Positions 1 through 12,100 of a DNA stretch of 64,000 nucleotides are shown piece after piece. The translations under genes were made by a program, and so were the position numbers. Within the stretch, counting starts at the first letter, position 1; each line of letters opens with the position of its first letter. Source of the stretch: Fodinicola feengrottensis (GTDB taxonomy: Bacteria > Actinomycetota > Actinomycetes > Mycobacteriales > HKI-0501); contig NZ_WOTO01000041.1 in NCBI RefSeq assembly GCF_010993775.1, forward strand, positions 1 to 64,000. The letters are read 5' to 3'. Under the pieces are notes generated by a model that searched no databases, was not told where the DNA came from, and saw only the letters and a program-made list of their open reading frames with translations.

Positions 1-3000
1 GGTGAGCCTGCTCGGTGCTCGGAGCCGGACCGCCGGCCTCGCCCGGGCGCTGCTGTGTCAGCTCGCTGTGCTGCACGCGCCGGACGACCTGATGATCGCC
101 GTCGAGATGTCCGACGGCGGCGACTGGGAATGGGCGAAATGGCTGCCGCACACGATCGAACCGGACGCGGCCGGCGAGTCGGGCGTGCTTCCGCTGGTAC
201 GGGTCGACACCGCTGACCTCGCGGGCTTCCTGGAACGTGAGGTGCACGCGAGACAGGAGCAGCTGTCGTTGCAGCGGACACAGATCACCTTCGAGCGTGA
301 CCAGGCGCCGCGGCCGCGGCATCTGGTGGTGGTGCTGTTCACCGGCTTCCAGCCGGTGTCCGAGTGGGGCCGGTCGCAGCTGTTCCGCAGCCTGCTGCAG
401 ACGGCCGGGCCGACGTACGGGCTGACCGCGATCTTCCTGGCGAGCCGCGAAGCGGACGAGCCGAGCCGGGTCGACCTGCGGATCCGGCTGGGCGAGGACG
501 CCGGGCCGCGCTGGAAGGCCGTACGGAGCTGGTCTCGGCCGCCGTGGACGGTTGCGTTGCCGACACCATGGAGCCGCAGGTGGCGGACCTGATCGCCCGC
601 CAGCTCGCACCGCTTCGGCTGATCGACGAGAGCGATCAGATGCTGACCAAGGACGTGTCACTGACGGACATGCTGTTCGAAGGCGACCCGCTCGCGATCG
701 ATCCCGCGACGCTCTGGGTACGCCCCGACAGCAGCCGGCTGCTGCGAGTGCCGATCGGAACGGACAGCGACGGCGGGACGGTCCTGCTCGACCTCAAGGA
801 GGCGGCTCAGGGCGGGTCCGGACCGCATGGCCTGATCGTCGGCGCGACCGGCTCCGGCAAGAGCGAGTTGCTGCGGACGCTGGTGACTGGTCTCTCGCTC
901 ACCCATTCGCCGGAGACGCTGAGCTTCGTGCTGATCGACTTCAAGGGCGGCGCCGCGTTCGCGCCGCTGGCCGGGCTGCCGCACGTCGCCGGGCTGATCC
1001 CAACCTGGTCGATGACCAGGCGATGATCAGCCGGGTGCACGCCGCCCTGCTCGGCGAGCAGCAGCGGCGCCAGCAGATGCTGCGCGACGCCGGCGACGTG
1101 GACTCGATCCGTGAATACCAGACCCGGCGCGCGCGCGGCCGGCGCGACCAAGCCGGACGGTACGCAGCTGGAGCCGATGCCGTATTTGATGATCATCGTC
1201 GACGAGTTCAGCGAGCTGCTGTCCGGCCGCCCGGAGCTGGTCGACCTGTTCGTCCAGATCGGTCGGGTCGGGCGCAGCCTCGGCATGCATCTGCTGATGG
1301 CGACGCAGCGGCTGGAGGAAGGCCGGCTGCGCGGGCTGGACTCGCACCTGTCGTACCGGATCTGCCTGCGGACGTTCTCGGCGAGCGAGAGCCGCGCGGT
1401 GATTGGTACGACCGACGCCTACCAGTTGCCGTCGATCCCGGGCTCGGCCTACCTCAAGGTTGGCGAGTCGGTGTACCTGCGGCTGCTGGGTGGCGCACGT
1501 GTCGGCGGCGTACTTGACCAGCGCGCAGCGGACCGAGGCGGCTGGTCCGATCCGCACGCTGGTGCCGTTCGAGGTCGGGCCGCTGCCGGACAGCGCGGTA
1601 GGGCCCGCCGAGGCGGAGCCAGCCGAGCAGGAGACGACCGAGCGGAGCGGCCCGACCGAGCTGCAGGTCCTGGTCCAGCAGATGAAGCCGCTGGCCGCGC
1701 CGGCGCACCAGGTCTGGCTGCCGCCGCTGCCACCGGTCGTCCCGCTCGACCTGCTGCTGGGTGCGCCCGGCGTACGCCCCGCCCGCGGGATGTGCGCGCC
1801 GGAATGGGCCGGCGGCGACCTGATGGTGCCAGTGGGCGTGCTGGACCGGCCGCTGCAGCAGGACCAGCAGCTGCTGATGGTGAATTTCGGCGGTACGCAA
1901 AGCAATCTCGCGCTGGTCGGCGCACCACAGACCGGCCGAAGCACGCTGCTGCGCACCATGATGCTGTCCGCGATGCTCACGCACACTCCGGACGAGATGC
2001 AGTTCTACTGCCTCGACTTCGGTGGCGGCACGCTCTACCCGTACGCGGACGTGCCCCACGTGGGCAACGTGGCCGGCCGCAGTGACGACGAGCTGGTCCG
2101 GCGCACGCTGAGCGAGATCCATTCGCTGATCGGCGAGCGGGAGCGGCTGTTCCGGTCGATGGGGGTGGACTCGGTCGCCGAGTTCCGGGCCCGGCGGGCC
2201 GCTGGCCGGCTGCCGGCGGGCACTCGTACGGCCGACGTGTTCCTGCTCATCGACAACTGGGGCGCGTTGCGTGGCACGGTGGAGGAGGCCGACGCGCTGG
2301 TGACCGAGATCGCCGCCCGCGGCCTCGGCGTCGGCGTCCACCTGGTGCTGACCGCCAGCCGGTGGATGGAGATCCGGCCGGCGCTGCGGGACTCGATTGG
2401 TACCCGCATCGAGCTGCGGCTGAATGACCCGACCGACTCCGAGATCAACCGCAGGCTGGCCACCGCCATCCCGGCCGGCACCCCCGGTCGCGGTCTGGCC
2501 GCACCGGGCCTGTACTTCCATCTCGCGCTGCCGCGGATGGACGGCGCCGAGTCGACCGAAGGTCTGCGCGAAGCCCAACTGGAGATCCTCGACCAGATCG
2601 GCCAGGCCTGGCGGGGTGCCGCCGCGCCGCCGATTCGGCTGCTGCCGGCCCGGATCGACCTGCCCGACGTGCTGGCGCTGCCGGCCCCGATCGACCAACG
2701 CCGGCGCATCCGTCGGCGTACCAACGGGCATCCCTATTGGCATTGCGCAGCGTGACCTCGGCCAGGTCGAGGTGGACCTCGCGACCGACGAGTCGCATCT
2801 GCTGGTCTTCGGTGACAGCGGTTCGGGCAAGACCTCGTTCCTGCGTACGTGGATCTCGGCGATGGTCAGCCGCCGGTCGGGCTGGGAGGTCCGGTTCGTG
2901 GTCGCCGACTATCGCCGCAGCCTGCTCGGGCAGGTGCCGGACGAGCATCTCGGCGCGTACGCGGCGGACTCCGAGGCGCTCAAGGTCTACGTCGAGCAGG

Positions 3001-3443
3001 TCAGCGCGAAGCTGCGCGAGCGGCTGCCGCCGTCCACCATCACGCCCCGCGAGCTCGCCGCCCGGACCTGGTGGGAGGGCCCGGACATCTACCTGGTCGT
3101 CGACGACTACGACCTGGTCGGCGGCGGACCGCAGAGTCCGCTGCGGCCGTTCGTGGAGTTCCTGCCGCATGCCCGGGACATCGGCTTCCACATCGTGCTC
3201 GCCCGCCGGGTCGCCGGCTCGTCCCGCACGCTGATGACCGACCTGCTGGTGGCCCGGATGCAGGAGATGGGCAGTGCCGGCCTGGTGTTGAGCGGCGACC
3301 GGCGCGAAGGCGTGCTGGTCGGCGACCAGCGGGCGGCCGTACGACCGCCGGGTCGCGGCGTGCTGGTCACCCGGCGGGCGCCCACCGAGCTCATCCAGGT
3401 GGCGTTCACCGAGGACCTGATGACCAGCGGAGCCGCACGGTGA
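1..3443 (+). CDS. eccC: EccC, FtsK/SpoIIIE-type T7SS ATPase (5' end outside window; frameshifted)
   Basis: Motor ATPase of the type VII secretion membrane complex; it recognises WXG100 substrates. Three ATPase domains are visible. The first has Walker [10 protein letters not shown] near 841, Walker B VLIDFKGG near 928, and the family block [13 protein letters not shown]...IGRVGRSLG...[10 protein letters not shown] near 1200-1390. The second has a P-loop with Arg for Lys ([11 protein letters not shown], near 1918) and CLDFGGG. The third has an intact [10 protein letters not shown] near 2810 and LVVDDYD near 3095. The upstream membrane part lies before base 1. The reading changes frame near 520, 1000, 1120-1135 (a GCGCGCGC run), 1495 and 2735. 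No single frame is open throughout, but the pieces join into one collinear EccC, so assembly errors are more likely than decay. The stop at 3441-3443 is 37 bp before the first WXG100 gene. Confidence 0.9.
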
Positions 3444-3480
3444 CTCCCACGGCACGTACCAACCAGAAGAAGGAGCGAGC

Positions 3481-3846
3481 ATGACCCAGTTCAACGTCAC
3501 GCCGGAGTACGTGACGACCGCCGCCGCGGACTGTGACACGACTGCCCAGGACGTACAGACCCAGCTCGGCCTCTTGCGGACCTACGTCGAAGGTCTTGGC
3601 GCGACCTGGCTGGGTGTCAGCGCGGTGCAGTTCGCCGAGATGATGACCAACTTCCAGGTCTACTCGATCGCGCTGCACGACGCGCTGGTCGACATCGGCC
3701 AGGGCCTGCGCGGCAACTACGTCAACTACGTCAACAGCGAGGCGGACAACCTTCACAACCTCGTCGCCATCGACGGAAACATCGTCTCGACGCCGAACGG
3801 CGCGGCGAACCAGCCGACCGCGTACGTGCCGCCCGCCAACCTGTGA
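3481..3846 (+). CDS. WXG100 family T7SS substrate (first of a pair)
   Basis: Small secreted helical-hairpin protein of the Esx family, 121 residues. The WXG turn is seen as TWLGVSA at about residue 43. The C-terminal export motif Y-x-x-x-D/E appears as YVNSE at about residues 81-85 within NYVNYVNSEAD. It is somewhat longer than the usual ~100 residues because of an unstructured Asn/Pro-rich tail after residue 95. A good Shine-Dalgarno (GAAGGAG) lies before the ATG. It is followed after 30 bp by a second WXG100 gene, the usual arrangement for a heterodimer. Family assignment is firm; which partner it is (EsxA- or EsxB-like) cannot be decided. Confidence 0.9.
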   Translation: MTQFNVTPEYVTTAAADCDTTAQDVQTQLGLLRTYVEGLGATWLGVSAVQFAEMMTNFQVYSIALHDALVDIGQGLRGNYVNYVNSEADNLHNLVAIDGNIVSTPNGAANQPTAYVPPANL

Positions 3847-3876
3847 TCCGCGCGAACCCGTACGGGAGGAACCACC

Positions 3877-4204
3877 ATGCCTGACATCGAATCGAGCAAC
3901 CTGCAGGTGCCGGCCGAGCTCGCCGAGGCCGGCACCCACATCCGTACCATCTCCGGCAACCTGGCCAGCGAGCTGGACACCCTGCACAAGAAGCTGGCCC
4001 GCGCGCGCGGAGAGCTGGAAAGGCGACGCCTACCAGTACTTCACCGGCCTGCAGCAGGAGTGGAACCTCGCCTCGCTCGGCCTGTGGGGCGACGGTACGC
4101 AGGGCAACACGGGGCTGCTGCCGTTCATCGCGCACGCGCTGGACGTGTCGTACGAGAACTACACGAACGCCGAGCATTCCAACGCGCAGACCTGGCGGCG
4201 CTGA
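3877..4204 (+). CDS. WXG100 family T7SS substrate (second of a pair; frameshifted)
   Basis: Probable partner of the preceding WXG100 protein. It starts at ATG after GGGAGGAA and reads MPDIESSNLQVPAELAEAG. Near 4000-4010 a CGCGCGCGG run breaks the frame. The continuation one frame over reads ESWKGDAYQYFTGLQQEW, which supplies the WXG motif (WKG), and ends in YTNAEHSNAQTWRR and TGA. The export motif Y-x-x-x-E is present as YTNAE. The span of 328 nt is one base off a multiple of three, so a single-base error restores a normal ~109-residue WXG100 protein. The stop is 3 bp before the eccD start, suggesting coupling. Confidence 0.85.
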
Positions 4205-4207
4205 CCC

Positions 4208-5606
4208 GTGTTGGACAGGCGCAGCAGAATCACCGTGATCGGCGACGAGAAGCGCGTCGACCTCGCGCTTCCCAGCCAGACGCCGATCGGGGAGTACGTG
4301 GCCGACCTCGCCGGCCTCTGCGGCCAGCGCGGTGGCGCGGTCATGCCGCCGGCCTGGTCGCTCGCGCCGGCCGGCGGCGAGCCGTGGTCGATCGAGCTGT
4401 CGCTCGCCGAGGCGGGAGTCGCCGACGGGCAGGTGCTCTACCTGCGCGACAGCGCCCAGGACCCGGGCATGACACCGGTCGTCGAGGACATCGAGGAACT
4501 GGTCGCGCAGGAGTCGAAGGAGCGCCGTACGACCACCGGCCACCGAGGGGTGTTGGTCGTCTGGCTGGGCGCGGCCTGGATCACCCTCGCGGCCGCGGTC
4601 CTGGGTTTGCGACCGCCAGGTGGTGGCCTCGTCGCCGCCATCGGGCTCGTCCTGGTCGCCATCGTGATGCTCTCGCTCGCGTGGGCGCTGAACCAGCGGC
4701 GGACGCGGCTGCCGGCCACCGCCTGCCTCGCGATCTCGCTGTGCGCGGTGCCGTGTCTCGCGGCGGCCGGCGGAGTGGTCGGCACGATGTTCGGCACCGC
4801 CCCGGGTGGACAGCTTTTCTGGTGTGGTGTCGTGGTCGGCGCGAATGTCGGGATGGCGATGGCCCTCGGGGCCACCCCGGGACCGGCCGTGCTCGCCGCC
4901 GAGGTGCCGTTCGCGGTGGCCGGCGCCGTCGCGGTGGTGCTGGCGGTCCTTGGCGCCAACGGTACGCAGACCGCGGCCGCTGCCGCGGTGGCCGCGTTGG
5001 CGATGGTGGTGGCGGCGGCGCGACCGCTCGCCGGCCTGGTCGCCGCCTGGAGCGCGCGGATGCCGAAGGACGCCGCCGGCGTGGCTCCGGCGACCACCCA
5101 GCTGATGCGGCACGCCGAGCAGCTTTTGACGCTGATCCTGGTGTTCCCCGCGGTGGCGTTGGTCGCCGCGCTGCCGGCGCTCGCGCTGTCCGGGGAACCC
5201 GTGGGCGCTGGGCCTGGCCGCGGCCGGCGGCCTCGCTCTGGTCGCCCGGGCCCGCCAGGTCGGGTTCGCGAGCGAGGTGGTGCCGGTGGGTGCGGCCGGC
5301 GCGGTCGGCCTGTTCGCCGTGGTGGGCACCAGCGCGTACCGGTATCTCAACATGGACGCGGCAGTCTGGACGTTGGTCCTGGTCGGCGGCCTGGTGGTCG
5401 GTGCCGGCGTGACGGTCGCGGTGCTCTACCGCCCGCCGCGCGAGGACGAGCAGGCCTCCTTCGGGCAGGTGCTCGACACCCGCGACCGCGGCCGGTTCGT
5501 GGAGGTCATCGGGATGGTCTGCCTGATCGTCTCGGCGGCGCTCGCGATGGGGGTCTTCGGCGTGTTCGACGACATGGTCGCGATGGGTCGAGGCATCGTC
5601 GGATGA
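4208..5606 (+). CDS. eccD: EccD, T7SS membrane channel component
   Basis: Integral membrane subunit of the T7SS core. The N-terminal ~80 residues (starting RRSRITVIGDEKRVDLALP) match the ubiquitin-like YukD domain of EccD. About 11 hydrophobic segments follow from residue ~115, for example VVWLGAAWITLAAAVLGL. The GTG start is 3 bp after the second WXG100 stop. The frame changes near 5195-5210, after ALALSGEP. The continuation (AAAGGLALVARARQVGFASE and on to VFDDMVAMGRGIVG) adds the final transmembrane helices, giving the normal length of about 465 residues. Context with eccC and the WXG100 pair makes the call secure. eccB and eccE are not in the window. Confidence 0.9.
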
Positions 5607-5611
5607 CTACC

Positions 5612-5643
5612 GCCGGGGCGTTGCCCGCAGCCTTCGCCCCGGC
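5612..5643. terminator. Bidirectional hairpin between eccD and the YbaB-like gene
   Basis: Perfect 9-bp inverted repeat GCCGGGGCG / CGCCCCGGC (5612-5620 and 5635-5643) with a 14-nt loop, between two convergent stop codons. There is no T-tract, as is common in high-GC terminators. Confidence 0.55.
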
Positions 5644-5650
5644 CCGACCA

Positions 5651-5971
5651 CTAGCCGTCGGCGAGCTTGGACAGATCGGCGGCGAGCGGGCGGACCATCT
5701 GCTCCGCGACACCGCGGACGTTCTCCAGCGCGTTCTGCATCGCCTGCGCGATCTGGCGCTCCAGCCGCCGCAGGTTGTCCAGGTCCACCGCGTTCGGCGC
5801 GATCCGCACCGAGCGGATCTCGCCGGCCGGCGTCATCGTCACCTGCACGGCGCCGCCTTCGCACACGCCGACGATCTCGCGCTGGGCCATCCGCTCGCCG
5901 GCCGCCCGTACCTGGGCGGTGATCTCCTGCGCCTGCCGGAGGAAGTCGGTCAGTTCGTCATCGGTCGCCAT
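5651..5971 (-). CDS. YbaB/EbfC family nucleoid-associated-like protein
   Basis: A 106-residue protein beginning MATDDELTDFLRQAQEITAQ. It contains the family core VQVTMTPAGEIRSVRIAP, followed by a helical segment (LRRLERQIAQAMQNALENV). The fold is the tweezer-like dimeric YbaB/EbfC domain, known for DNA binding. In actinobacterial ESX loci, EspC/YbaB-like proteins of this size are frequent neighbours, so a T7SS-accessory role is possible. The ATG at 5971 is preceded by GGGAG at good spacing, so it is preferred over upstream in-frame ATGs. It is convergent with eccD and divergent from the first giant gene, with about 206 bp between. Confidence 0.8.
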   Translation of the reverse strand: MATDDELTDFLRQAQEITAQVRAAGERMAQREIVGVCEGGAVQVTMTPAGEIRSVRIAPNAVDLDNLRRLERQIAQAMQNALENVRGVAEQMVRPLAADLSKLADG

Positions 5972-6177
5972 CGTGTTCTCCCGTTCGCTGTCTCGTACCA
6001 CCTCGCAGACGGTCGCCGAGGCGTGGTGGTTCACCGGGGACATCTGAAAGTCCTCCGGACGGGGTGCCAGCGGCGTCCTCCGTTTTGGGTTCTGTGGCAG
6101 CACAAGTCATCGCTGCGATGGTGGCTTTGCGGTGCGTCTGTTCGGCGTACGGGGAGCAAGCGAGCGGAAGGCGGCCG

Positions 6178-9100
6178 GTGAGCGACGACTATCCGGATCC
6201 CGGGAAGCTGGACGATCTCGCGAGGCAGTGGGACGCGATGGCGGGCGACCTGGAGACGCTCGCCCGCGCCGTCGAGGAGTCGCTGAAAGGCCGGGACTGG
6301 AGCGGGCAGGCCTACCGGTACGCGGCCGAGGTCAGCGTCTTGGTCGGCCAGCAGGTCTTCCTGGCGGCGAACCATTCCCGGGATGTCGCAGACCAAATCC
6401 GGGCCTATGCCGAGCAGGTCCGCAAGATCATTGCCCAGGCGCTCAAGAACATGATCATCAACCTGGTCACGTCCATCCTGGGTTTCGCCCTGATGTTCGT
6501 TCCGCTGGACGGCATCATGACGGCGTTGACCAACCTGATCGCCTCGCTGCTGACCAAGATCATCCCCAAGATCTCCGAGCTGGTGGCGCCGTTCCTCAGC
6601 GGCGTCACCGTCGGTGTGGTCACTGGTGCCGGGGTCTGGGCGCTCGGTGAGGGCATCGGCGCCGGCGCCACCGGTCAGCCGTTCACCGTCAACCCGGTGG
6701 ACCTCGCTCTCGCGCTCGGCCTTGGTGTTCTTCCTGCTCTGCTGCACGGTGCCAGTGGCCTGGTGGGTCGCCCCTTCAAGCCGGGCGGTGGCGGTCCCAA
6801 CCCCGACGCGGCGCAGGGCCACGCCGGCGCACCACGTCCTGGCGGCGGTGCAAAAAACCCACCGGCGGAAAGGACGGGCAGTCGTCCAACGGCCCAGCGG
6901 GCGAACACGCAGGCGTCACCGGCGTGAAGTCCGCGCCGCCGGCCGAGCACGGCAGTGCGAACCCAGGCAGCGTCGTCAAATACACCGGGACCACGAACCA
7001 CGGCCCCTCGGGTCCGGCGTCCGGGCGACCGGGATCTGTCCAGCCGAAGGCACCGGCCACGGACAAGGGCAACGAGCAGGGCAACGGCGTACGAGCGACG
7101 CCTGGCGGCGGCCGCGGGCCGGCCAACCAGATCCCCAACCCACGGAACGAACAACCGCAGACCGGCGGAAGGGGAGCGACTGGGGGTGGCCGCAGGCCCG
7201 GCCAGGTGAACCCGAACCGGCTGGATCCCAACCGCGACCTGGCCGGTCCGTCGGTGCCCAAAGGCGGCCGTGCCACCTCCGGGCATCTGGACGAATCAGC
7301 GGTGGGCGATGCCGGGAAAGGCAAGCTCTCGGCGCACGGCGATGCGCCGGAGGCGTCTGCGCGGGCGAACCCGAACCGCGCCGGCGAGGGTAGTCAGAAG
7401 GTCGGACAGGACCTTGGCGCTTCGAGCAAGGCCGGCACTCCCGTACCGATGCGACCCCAGCCTGACGGGCACGCCCAGCAGCAGCAGTCCCCGCCACGAA
7501 CGCAACCACACGGCACCGACCTGGACCAGGCCAACCTAGGCGGCAACCCGCCGCGGGGCACCGGGACTGCCAGCCACGGCTCGACGCCGCCGTCGAACCG
7601 CGCTGGTGCCAACGACGACGGGAACCTGGCGCGTCCGAAGACCTCTGGACTCGATGCACCTCAGCCGGGGATGAAGCAATCCGGTGGCAACGAAACGCTC
7701 CAGCCGAAGGGGCAGCCGGGTGGCAACGAGACTGTGGTTTCGCCGAAGGGCCAGGGCACACTGCCACGAAACGAGAACATGCTTCCGCCGGCGAAAAAGG
7801 CGCCGGCCGGCCCGCATGGTCCCGACGATGCTGCCGCGTCCTCGGCCGCACCTCCTCGCCGCGCCTCACTGGATACGGCTCCTGCCAACAAAGCCGCGGC
7901 TGATCCGCACGGCCAGCCGCCCGGCGCCAAGCCCGGCGCAGACGTACGCGATGCGCCGGAGGCCAACGCGGCCCAGCCGCCGGTGCATGAAGGCAAACCC
8001 GCTGGCAGTGCTGGGCAGCGGCCAGACCGGTCTGATGTTCAGCAGAAGGTCGCCCAGGGGTTGGATCGGCGGATTCCGCCTCGTCCGAGTGGGGCAGGTG
8101 AGCGTGCCGCCGCCGGCGGCGACGCTGGTGAGTCGGCGACTGTCCAGCACGGGACCGGGCACGAGCCGACGCCACCACCGCGTGCGACTGGACCGGATCC
8201 GTTGGAGACGGGCCGAAAGCCACGCACGATGGCCGCGATCGAGGGGCATTTCGGTCGGGCGGACGGGCCGCGGGATGGCGTCTTCCAGTACGACGCCAAG
8301 ACCGGCACGTTCGTACGACAGGACCCCGCCGAGGCGGCCTCCAAGCTGCCGAAGTCTTGGGAGCGCGGTAGTTGGCGCTTGGATGGCAAGCCAGTGCACG
8401 AGTCTGGTCCGGTCAGGGCCGAGAGGTCCGAGAGCGGTCAATCGAACTGGGTGGGTGATGGTCGTCGTTTGGACGGCAAACCCGCGGAGTCACCTGAGCC
8501 GGTGACGGCTGGAGGGGCGAAGGCTGAGCCGGCCGGTGGGTCGTCGGGTAAGTCGAACTGGGTTGGTGATGGTCATCGTCTGGATGGCAAGCCGGCGGAG
8601 TCGCCCGCGCCGGTTAAGGCCCAGGGGTCCGAGAGCGGTCAATCGAACTGGGTGGGTGATGGTCGTCGTTTGGACGGCAAACCCGCGGAGTCACCTGAGC
8701 CGGTGACGGCTGGAGGGGCGAAGGCTGAGCCGGCCGGTGGGTCGTCGGGTAAGTCGAACTGGGTTGGTGATGGTCATCGTCTGGATGGCAAGCCGGCGGA
8801 GTCGCCCGCGCCGGTTAAGGCCCAGGGGTCCGAGAGCGGTCAATCGAACTGGGTTGGTGGTGGTCATCGTCTGGACGGCAAGCCGGTGCAGGCGTCTCCG
8901 TCCGCCAAGTCCAAGCTTCTTCGGCGGGCGATGGGGAAAACCACTCCGCGTCGTCGGCAGGCGAGCGCGGTACGGCCAAGGGGCCGGGCCGGGCCGGCGA
9001 TGGCGAGCCCGGTGCCGGGTCCAAGGTCCTGGTGGAGGTACGGCGCCCGGACGGATCGTCGACCTGGTTCGAGGTGACCCGGGAGCCCGGCAACCCAGGC

Positions 9101-12100
9101 GCAGGCGGCACGCACCAGAGCCCGGGCGGCACTACGGGCGCCGCGCGCGGCGATTCCGGTGGGGCAGCCCTGAAGTTCAAGCGTCCGGATGGCAGTTGGG
9201 GGACGGTCGAGGGCGAGCCGGGCGCGGCTGGGTCGGGTTTGAAGTTCAAGCGTCCGGACGGCAGTTGGGGGACGGCCGAGGGTGAGCCTGGTGCGGCTGG
9301 GTCGGGCCTGAGGTTCAAGCGTCCCGACGGGAGTTGGGGCACGGTCGAAGGTGAGCCGGGCGCGGCTGGGTCGGGTTTGAAGTTCAAGCGTCCGGACGGC
9401 AGCTGGGGCACGGTCGACGGTGAAGCTGGTGCGGGTGGGTCGGGCCTGAAGTTCAAGCGCCCCGACGGCACCTGGGGCACGGTCGAGGGCGAGGGTCGTT
9501 CAGGCGGCGCATCTGTACGCGATGGCGACCGCGGCACGGCGACGAAGAACGGCGGCAGCAGTACGCAGACCGTGACCGACCAGCGGTCCGGGAAGGGTGC
9601 CGCTGCCAAGACAACACCCCAGGTCAAGATCCGCGAGATCCCACCAAGCGAGGTGTCCGCGGCTCTGAAGAACGTCGCCGAGGTGCGGGCGACCGCCAAG
9701 GCCGAGGTGGCTACGCGTACGGACACGGCAACCGCCACGCGTACGGACACGGCGACCGCTACGCGGACCGGGACCGGCACTCGTACCGGAACGTCGACCG
9801 CGGCCGACGGCAAAAGTGCGCCGACGCCGGCACGTCTGGACGGTTCGGCCAAGGCAGACGTTGGCCAGACAGTGGACCAGACAACGAGCCAGCAGCCGGC
9901 GGGCGGTAGCACCGTTGGCGCCACCTCAGCCGGCACGAAGAGCACTGCCGGGTCGACTGCCGCGCGACCTCCCGCCGCGCGAGAGACGCCTTCGGCGCCC
10001 GCCGTACGAGCCGCTCCGCCACAACCGCCTCGGCAGCCCGTACGAAGTGGCCCCCATGAGCGTGCGGCGGAAGCGTTGAAGGTGGCGCATGCGAAGCAGG
10101 ATGCGGCGGAGGTGGTGGCTAAGGCGGCTGCGAAGGCTGAGGTGAGGGCTAAGCAGGAGGCCGCCGACAAGGAGTGGGCTGAGTCTGGTCGGGCTCGGCA
10201 GCCCGTACGAAGTGGCCCCCATGAGCGTGCGGCGGAAGCGTTGAAGGTGGCGCATGCGAAGCAGGATGCGGCGGAGGTGGCGGCTAAGGCGGCTGCGAAG
10301 GCCGAGGTGAGGGCGAAGCAGGAGGTCGCCGACAAGGAGTGGGCGGAGTCCGGCCGGCGCCGGGTCCCGGTGTCTGGTGATCCGCGTGAGCGTGCGGCAG
10401 AGGTGTTGAAGCTGGCGCACGCGAAGGAGGATGCGGCGGAGGTGGCGGCTAAGGCGGCTGCGAAGGCTGAGGTCAAGGCGAAGCAGGAGGCCGCGGACAA
10501 GAGTGGGTGGAGTCTGGTCGGCGCCGGGTCCCGGTGTCTGGTGGTCCACGGGAGCGTGCGGCGGAAGCGTTGAAGGTGGCGCACGCGAAGCAGGATGCGG
10601 CGGAGGTGGCGGCTAAGGCAGCTGCGAAGGCCGAGGTGAGGGCTAAGCAGGAGGCCGCCGACAAAGAGTGGGTCGAGTCCGGCCGGCGCCGGGTCCCGGG
10701 GCCTGATCCGCGGCAGCATTCCGCTGACCAGACCTGGGCGGCTCACCTCAAGGCGGCCCGAGAAGAAGCCGAGGCTCAGCGGCGGCTGAACGAACAGTAC
10801 GCGGCGAACGCGGCCAAGAACGATGCGAATTGGGCAAAGCGGGATGCGGAACGAGCCGCCCGCGACCGGGTTCCGGCGGAGTCGCTGCCTGCCGGAGTCA
10901 AGGTCCGCGACGGCGGCGACACGCTCGTGCTCTACCGCGGCAAGGAGCCGGTGGCGTTCGTGCCGAGAGGCCAGTCGCCGAGCAACGGAGTCCTGGTTTT
11001 CGTGGACCCGTCGATGGCTCAGCCAGGGACGGACTGGCTCGCGCAGGTCCAGCAGGCGTTGCACGCCATTCCGGTGCATCGCCGGCAAAATGTGATCGTC
11101 CAGTTCCTCGGAAAACATCCGCCGATCACTCCCGCACGCGCGCAGGAGATCGCGAACCAGGTCTTCGCCGACCTGCCCGAGCAGACCCGGTCGGCGCGGC
11201 TGATCTTCGCGACGCCGGCGTTGACCGGGCGGCCGGGGCGTACGGAGCTGCTGGTGCCGATCAAGCTCGGCCTGACGGCGACCTTGCCGGAATGGGCCGA
11301 TGCGTACGCGATCCATCCGACCACCCGGCCGGTGCCGTCACAGGACCCCAAGCCAGCGTCGATGCGTGCCGCCGACTCGGCGGAAGCCGAGTACTTCGGC
11401 TCGATGCCGCAGGAGCTGTCGACGCACATCGACGGCAAGGTCATCCTGCTCTTTCGTGGCCCGCGCCCCACCCAGCCGGTCAAACCGCGTACCAGCCTGA
11501 CGATCGTCGTCGACGAGTCGGTGGTGAAGCCGGAGCTGGTGGCGGCGGCGATCAGCCAGCTACGGCCGGAAGCGCAGCTGGGGCTAAGAGTCGAGGTCGG
11601 CGGCGACATGCAGCCCGTCACCCCGGCGCGTGCGAACGAGATCGCGGACCAGTTGCTCGCCGACACCGACGCCGCCGTGCTCTTCCCCCGGACCGTGCTG
11701 AAGGCGCCGCCGCCGTTGGACGCATCCCATGTCCCGGTCGACACCGCCGGCAATCCGACGTTTGCCCCCATCGCGAGCGGCTTCCTGTTCGCTCGCACCG
11801 ATCATCCGGCGCCGGCCGCCGCCCCGTACGGCCTGAAGAACGGTCCGGAGCCGGGTACGTTCTCCTCGCCGAACGGCTTGCGATGGCGCGCGACCGGCGA
11901 CGGCGAGATCTCGGTCGGCCGGACATTGGCGCCGAGCGGGCCCGCGATGGACCGGCCCGGCACGATCGTCGTCGGCAAGCCCGGTAACGTGTTGTCCGCC
12001 GCGGAACGGGACGAGATCACCCGCGTCGAGAAGCTGATTCGCGCGACCGGCCACCCGGTCCGCATGCTCCAGGTCGGACGTGTCACGACCGCCCAGGAGC

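Noticed and set aside
3990-4015. Programmed frameshift in the second WXG100 gene
   Set aside because: The same kind of break occurs in many unrelated genes at GC-rich runs. No slippery heptamer with downstream structure is evident, so assembly error is simpler.
3731-5353. Long minus-strand open frame opposite eccD
   Set aside because: eccD and the WXG100 gene occupy the plus strand with clear family motifs. The antisense product is an Arg/Gly/His-rich artefact of high GC.
8426-10690. CRISPR-like array
   Set aside because: The repeats are in-frame coding units without unique spacers, in three unrelated families. No cas genes are present.
8815-11316. Very long open frame on the minus strand opposite the repeats of giant gene 1
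   Set aside because: Its product is a mirror of the plus-strand repeats, rich in Leu/Arg/Pro/Ser with no domain, and has no ribosome site. The plus strand has coherent repeat units and domains.
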